64,000 bases of DNA from Dicaeum eximium (taxonomy: Eukaryota > Chordata > Aves > Passeriformes > Dicaeidae). Positions 61,006 through 64,000 of the stretch are shown here, piece by piece (position 1 is the stretch's first letter; every line of letters begins with the position of its first letter). Both the position numbers and the translations under genes were made by a program. The stretch is taken from positions 434,001 to 498,000 of the forward strand of contig VWZP01005514.1 in the NCBI GenBank assembly GCA_013396995.1, read 5' to 3'. The notes under the pieces are model-generated. The model was not told where the DNA came from. It saw nothing but the letters and a program-made list of their open reading frames with translations, and did not search any database.

Positions 61006-64000
61006 CAAATACAACATTCCTCATTAAATTATTTTCTATAAAATTGAATGAATTTGGAACCAGTGCTGAATATGAGGATTTAACAGGTTCTCTTCGCTCT
61101 GAGAATATAAAGCAATCTATCCCTGATGTAGGATTAGGACTCTGATCTTTTCGAGGGTGTTACATTTTCTCCAAATGTTCCCAGTGTTTTTTCCCTAGAT
61201 AAAACAAGCTATGGCACAGACCATCTTGAGAAGTGACGTTAATAATAAGAAAGGAATAGCAGCCAGCTGTCACACCATATTAGATCAGATTTGTGCCTCC
61301 ACTCCCTCTGGGAAATGTTCTGAATCATAATTAGTACATAATCAGTTTGTGGTTTTAATTGAGTAAAAGCCAGGTAGCCACAAGGTAAAATGTTTTTGTT
61401 CTTGAACTTTAAAAAAACAAAAAATGAGAACAGTGATCAAATTGGCCTTCTGCCTGTTAAATGAAAGCCACCAGTTGCTTATGAAACATCTAACATTTTT
61501 TTCAGGCTCTTTCAATATGGTATTTATCCACATCTTTCAGAGAGCTGTAGTTGTAAAAACTGAGATCTTTCCCTCAAGAACTGTCAGTAACACCATAAAA
61601 GAAAAATAGAAGCAGACAGTAATTATTAAAATATGCTCTTTTTTTTTCCCAAGAATGAAAGGAAAATATAGGATTTTGTTGCTAGTTTCAAAAGTTAAGT
61701 CAGTAACTGGAAAAAATGGAAAATGCATTAGGTGTACAAAAGAGTCTAAGGTTATTATAATAAGTTTATTCCACACTATACTCAATATATATTTGATATT
61801 TAAATTATACATTAAGAAATAAAAGGATTATGTTCTCTTAATCTAAGGTCTAACTTCATTAAGGATTCATGAATATATTCTGATAAAAAAATAGGAATTT
61901 CAGGAGGAACTTGCATATCTGGAACATTAAGAATTTAATGTGAACAGTGACTTTTTTAATTACCTATATTCATGTTCTTTTTTAAAAATCTTTAAGTTTT
62001 AAAAACTTATAATAGGAAGCAAAATAGTATAATATACACTAAATATTTTAGTGTATTCCCAAGAGACTTATTGCTTTTCAATGTTGCAAAAACACCAGTA
62101 GGTGTCTCTATTGCTCCATTATTTCCATAGGTTAAAAAAACATAAACTAAAACCAAAAGTGACAAAAAAACCCCACCACCATCACCACAAACCACACCTC
62201 ACAGCAACCACCACCACTGCCCTGCATCACCACAACACAGCCTACAGCATTTCATATCTGGAAAAGACATGTGAAGCTTACAGAGAAAAGCAGATACTGT
62301 GGTTCTTCTATCTTACCATTTTCCTATGGGAAGTAAAGAGTTTACTTAATATTGTGTCATTTTTATTACAGTATTATTACCATTGCCGTTTGGATTATAA
62401 ATATGAAGTATTTCAGTTGGGTTTGTTTTCCTGGAATTTGTTATTCCTTGTTTTCTAAGGAGAAATCTGGACCTCATGAAGGCTTGTGTACCAAAGACAC
62501 ATCTGGTAACATCTCTCCTCAGGGACACACTCATCTCTAAGGCCTGCTTCTAGTTTGGTTTTCACATAGCAGATCGTCAGCAGTTATATTTTTTCACTTT
62601 TAAAAAATAAGCTTTGATGAAGTTCTCTGAACATCTAAAGGGTTTATGGCTTAAGAGTACACATAATTACTGAATTTTTATACTACCTCTATGAATAACT
62701 TATTTCTTATTAGTGCCAGAAAATAAGGAGTTGTTGGCATGATGAGGGAATGACTCTTCTGAAGAAACTCTGTTTGAGGAAGGGACAAGAAGCAGCGCTC
62801 AGTGCCACCACAGTGTCAAGAAATGTATCATTACTTTAAAAGAAATGAAAAAAAGAACTAATAATTTTAAGGTGAACAAAATGGAACACAGTTGCTTTGT
62901 TCTAAATAAGCATGGTTGAAAGTCCTAATGTAACTGGCCAAAGCACACTAATGCAGTTTTTCTACATTCTTTCTCAGCTTGTTTTACACCAGATATTTCC
63001 CCCGAAAACCTAAAATATTGTTAGAAACTACAGGGGAAAGGAGAATTAAAAAAAAAAGAATTTATATTGGGGGAAAAAAAGGTTCAGTGTGTCTTGATGC
63101 AGCATGAAACTTCAAGAGGCAGTTTAAAAATAAGACAAAAACCCCACTGAGGCTCAAGGCAGCACTATACTTTTCCCTTCCTTTTATTCTGTACATCTGC
63201 TTTTGTCTACCTAGAAGTAGTCTGCTTGAATAGAAAGCACAGGTACCCCAGATAGTATTTATGCTTTAATACTGCATTTCTAATTTTCTCTAAGGAAACA
63301 GGGATAGTATTTTTATTGGTTAAATATATGGGTTCTTGCTAAATATTTGTATTGGCGCTTGGAAATGCCATTGGACTCAAAGGGCATTTTGAATCAGGGA
63401 GTATTTCAGGATAAGGTCTTCATAGAGTTATTGTCTCCAACACTTCATCATTGATATGGCACAGTGAAAGCAAAATGTCAAACAATCAGCAGTGATAAAA
63501 GACAAAGAGTACAAAGTACAAAATGTAACTTAATCTCCCTCTCACATAAAATCACATCCTGAATTATTTTAAATATTTTATTTTGATGAAAAATGTCTTA
63601 TTCTTAGCTTCTCTTGATTGTGAAGCTATTTAGATACTCTTTTTTTTTTTAATTCCCTTATTTTTTCTTTTATAACTAGAGAGAAAAGGAATAGGGACAG
63701 ATCAGAAAGAAACAGAAACATAAAAATACCTTAAATACAACTATGCTTGCCTATATGTCAAATACTTAAGTTTTAGCAATTTACTTACATGAGGCACAGA
63801 TAATTTAAGTGATGTGTGGATATAGCACACCATAAGCAAACAAACAAAGCACAAAACAAGAAAGGAAGACAGAAGACTCAAGATCAATTAATTGCAATAT
63901 CTAGAAGCAAAAGTAGTGGAGCCTTAAAGGTCACTCACTTTTTAAAGTCATTACACAGTTATCAAAGAATATGATTGTCACTGACACTGCTCCACGAAGT
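61006..64000. other. Unique AT-rich sequence, no gene seen
   Basis: No repeat family recognised. A CAC/ACC-rich low-complexity patch at about 62170-62245 creates a His/Thr-rich stretch in a 118-codon frame (62102-62458) that I regard as non-coding. Confidence 0.55.

Noticed and set aside
62102..62458. 118-codon + strand frame with a His/Thr-rich region
   Set aside because: Driven by CAC/ACC low-complexity sequence, with no domain recognised and a length within chance expectation.
1..64000. CRISPR arrays, toxin-antitoxin or phage-defence systems, operons
   Set aside because: No regularly spaced identical repeats, no clustered long frames and no ribosome-binding-site pattern. The composition and repeats are those of a bird genome.

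Overview
This window looks like nuclear DNA from a bird, probably a passerine or close neoavian relative. Three things point that way. It is AT-rich and gene-poor. It carries at least nine pieces of CR1 LINE, the dominant avian non-LTR retrotransposon, several with the typical 3' tail close to ATTCTATGATTC. It also carries several long terminal repeats (LTRs) of avian endogenous retrovirus (ERV) type, including three copies of an LTR that begins TGTACTGGGTTT(G/C)CATGGCAAGG. Family assignments rest on remembered consensus sequences, because no search could be run.

I see no confident protein-coding gene, tRNA, rRNA, CRISPR array or bacterial-style operon. The longest open frames (about 60-130 codons) are either chance frames expected in 64 kb or lie antisense inside LTRs and simple repeats. 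The window is best read as an intergenic desert or the interior of very large introns. The one coding-like hint is a set of exon-shaped segments on the + strand. A 27-nt and a 69-nt segment at 3368-3563 have good splice signals. They are phase-compatible with a segment at 7062-7153 that ends in a stop. A decayed coiled-coil-like frame lies on the - strand at 1421-1675.

Layout. 1-18.2 kb is mostly unique AT-rich DNA with two CR1 pieces (2.6 kb, 11.5 kb), the exon-like segments, a perfect 13-bp hairpin (10.33 kb) and a CA/TA microsatellite (14.67 kb). 18.2-25.3 kb is a transposon cluster: CR1 (-), CR1 (-), LTR (-), LTR (+), CR1 (-). 25.3-37 kb is unique apart from one CR1 split by a CT tract. 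37-41.8 kb is a second cluster: an unresolved GC-richer island, an LTR with a tRNA-Trp-like primer-binding site (38.97-39.40 kb), and an old LTR invaded by a younger CpG-rich solo LTR (40.4-41.76 kb). 45.2-46.9 kb holds ERV debris and a CR1 reverse-transcriptase fragment. 52.2-53.3 kb is a longer CR1 whose 3' tail has grown into an uninterrupted ATTCT pentanucleotide array. 60.4-61.0 kb is a CR1 with a duplicated tail. The rest is unique AT-rich sequence.

The most unusual items are the exon-like series, the nested LTR, the head-to-head LTR pair, the ATTCT array grown from a CR1 tail, the LTR with primer-binding site, and two perfect hairpins (10331-10364, 58219-58248). Two assembly gaps sit at or in poly-A tracts (21317-21344 and 34158-34170).
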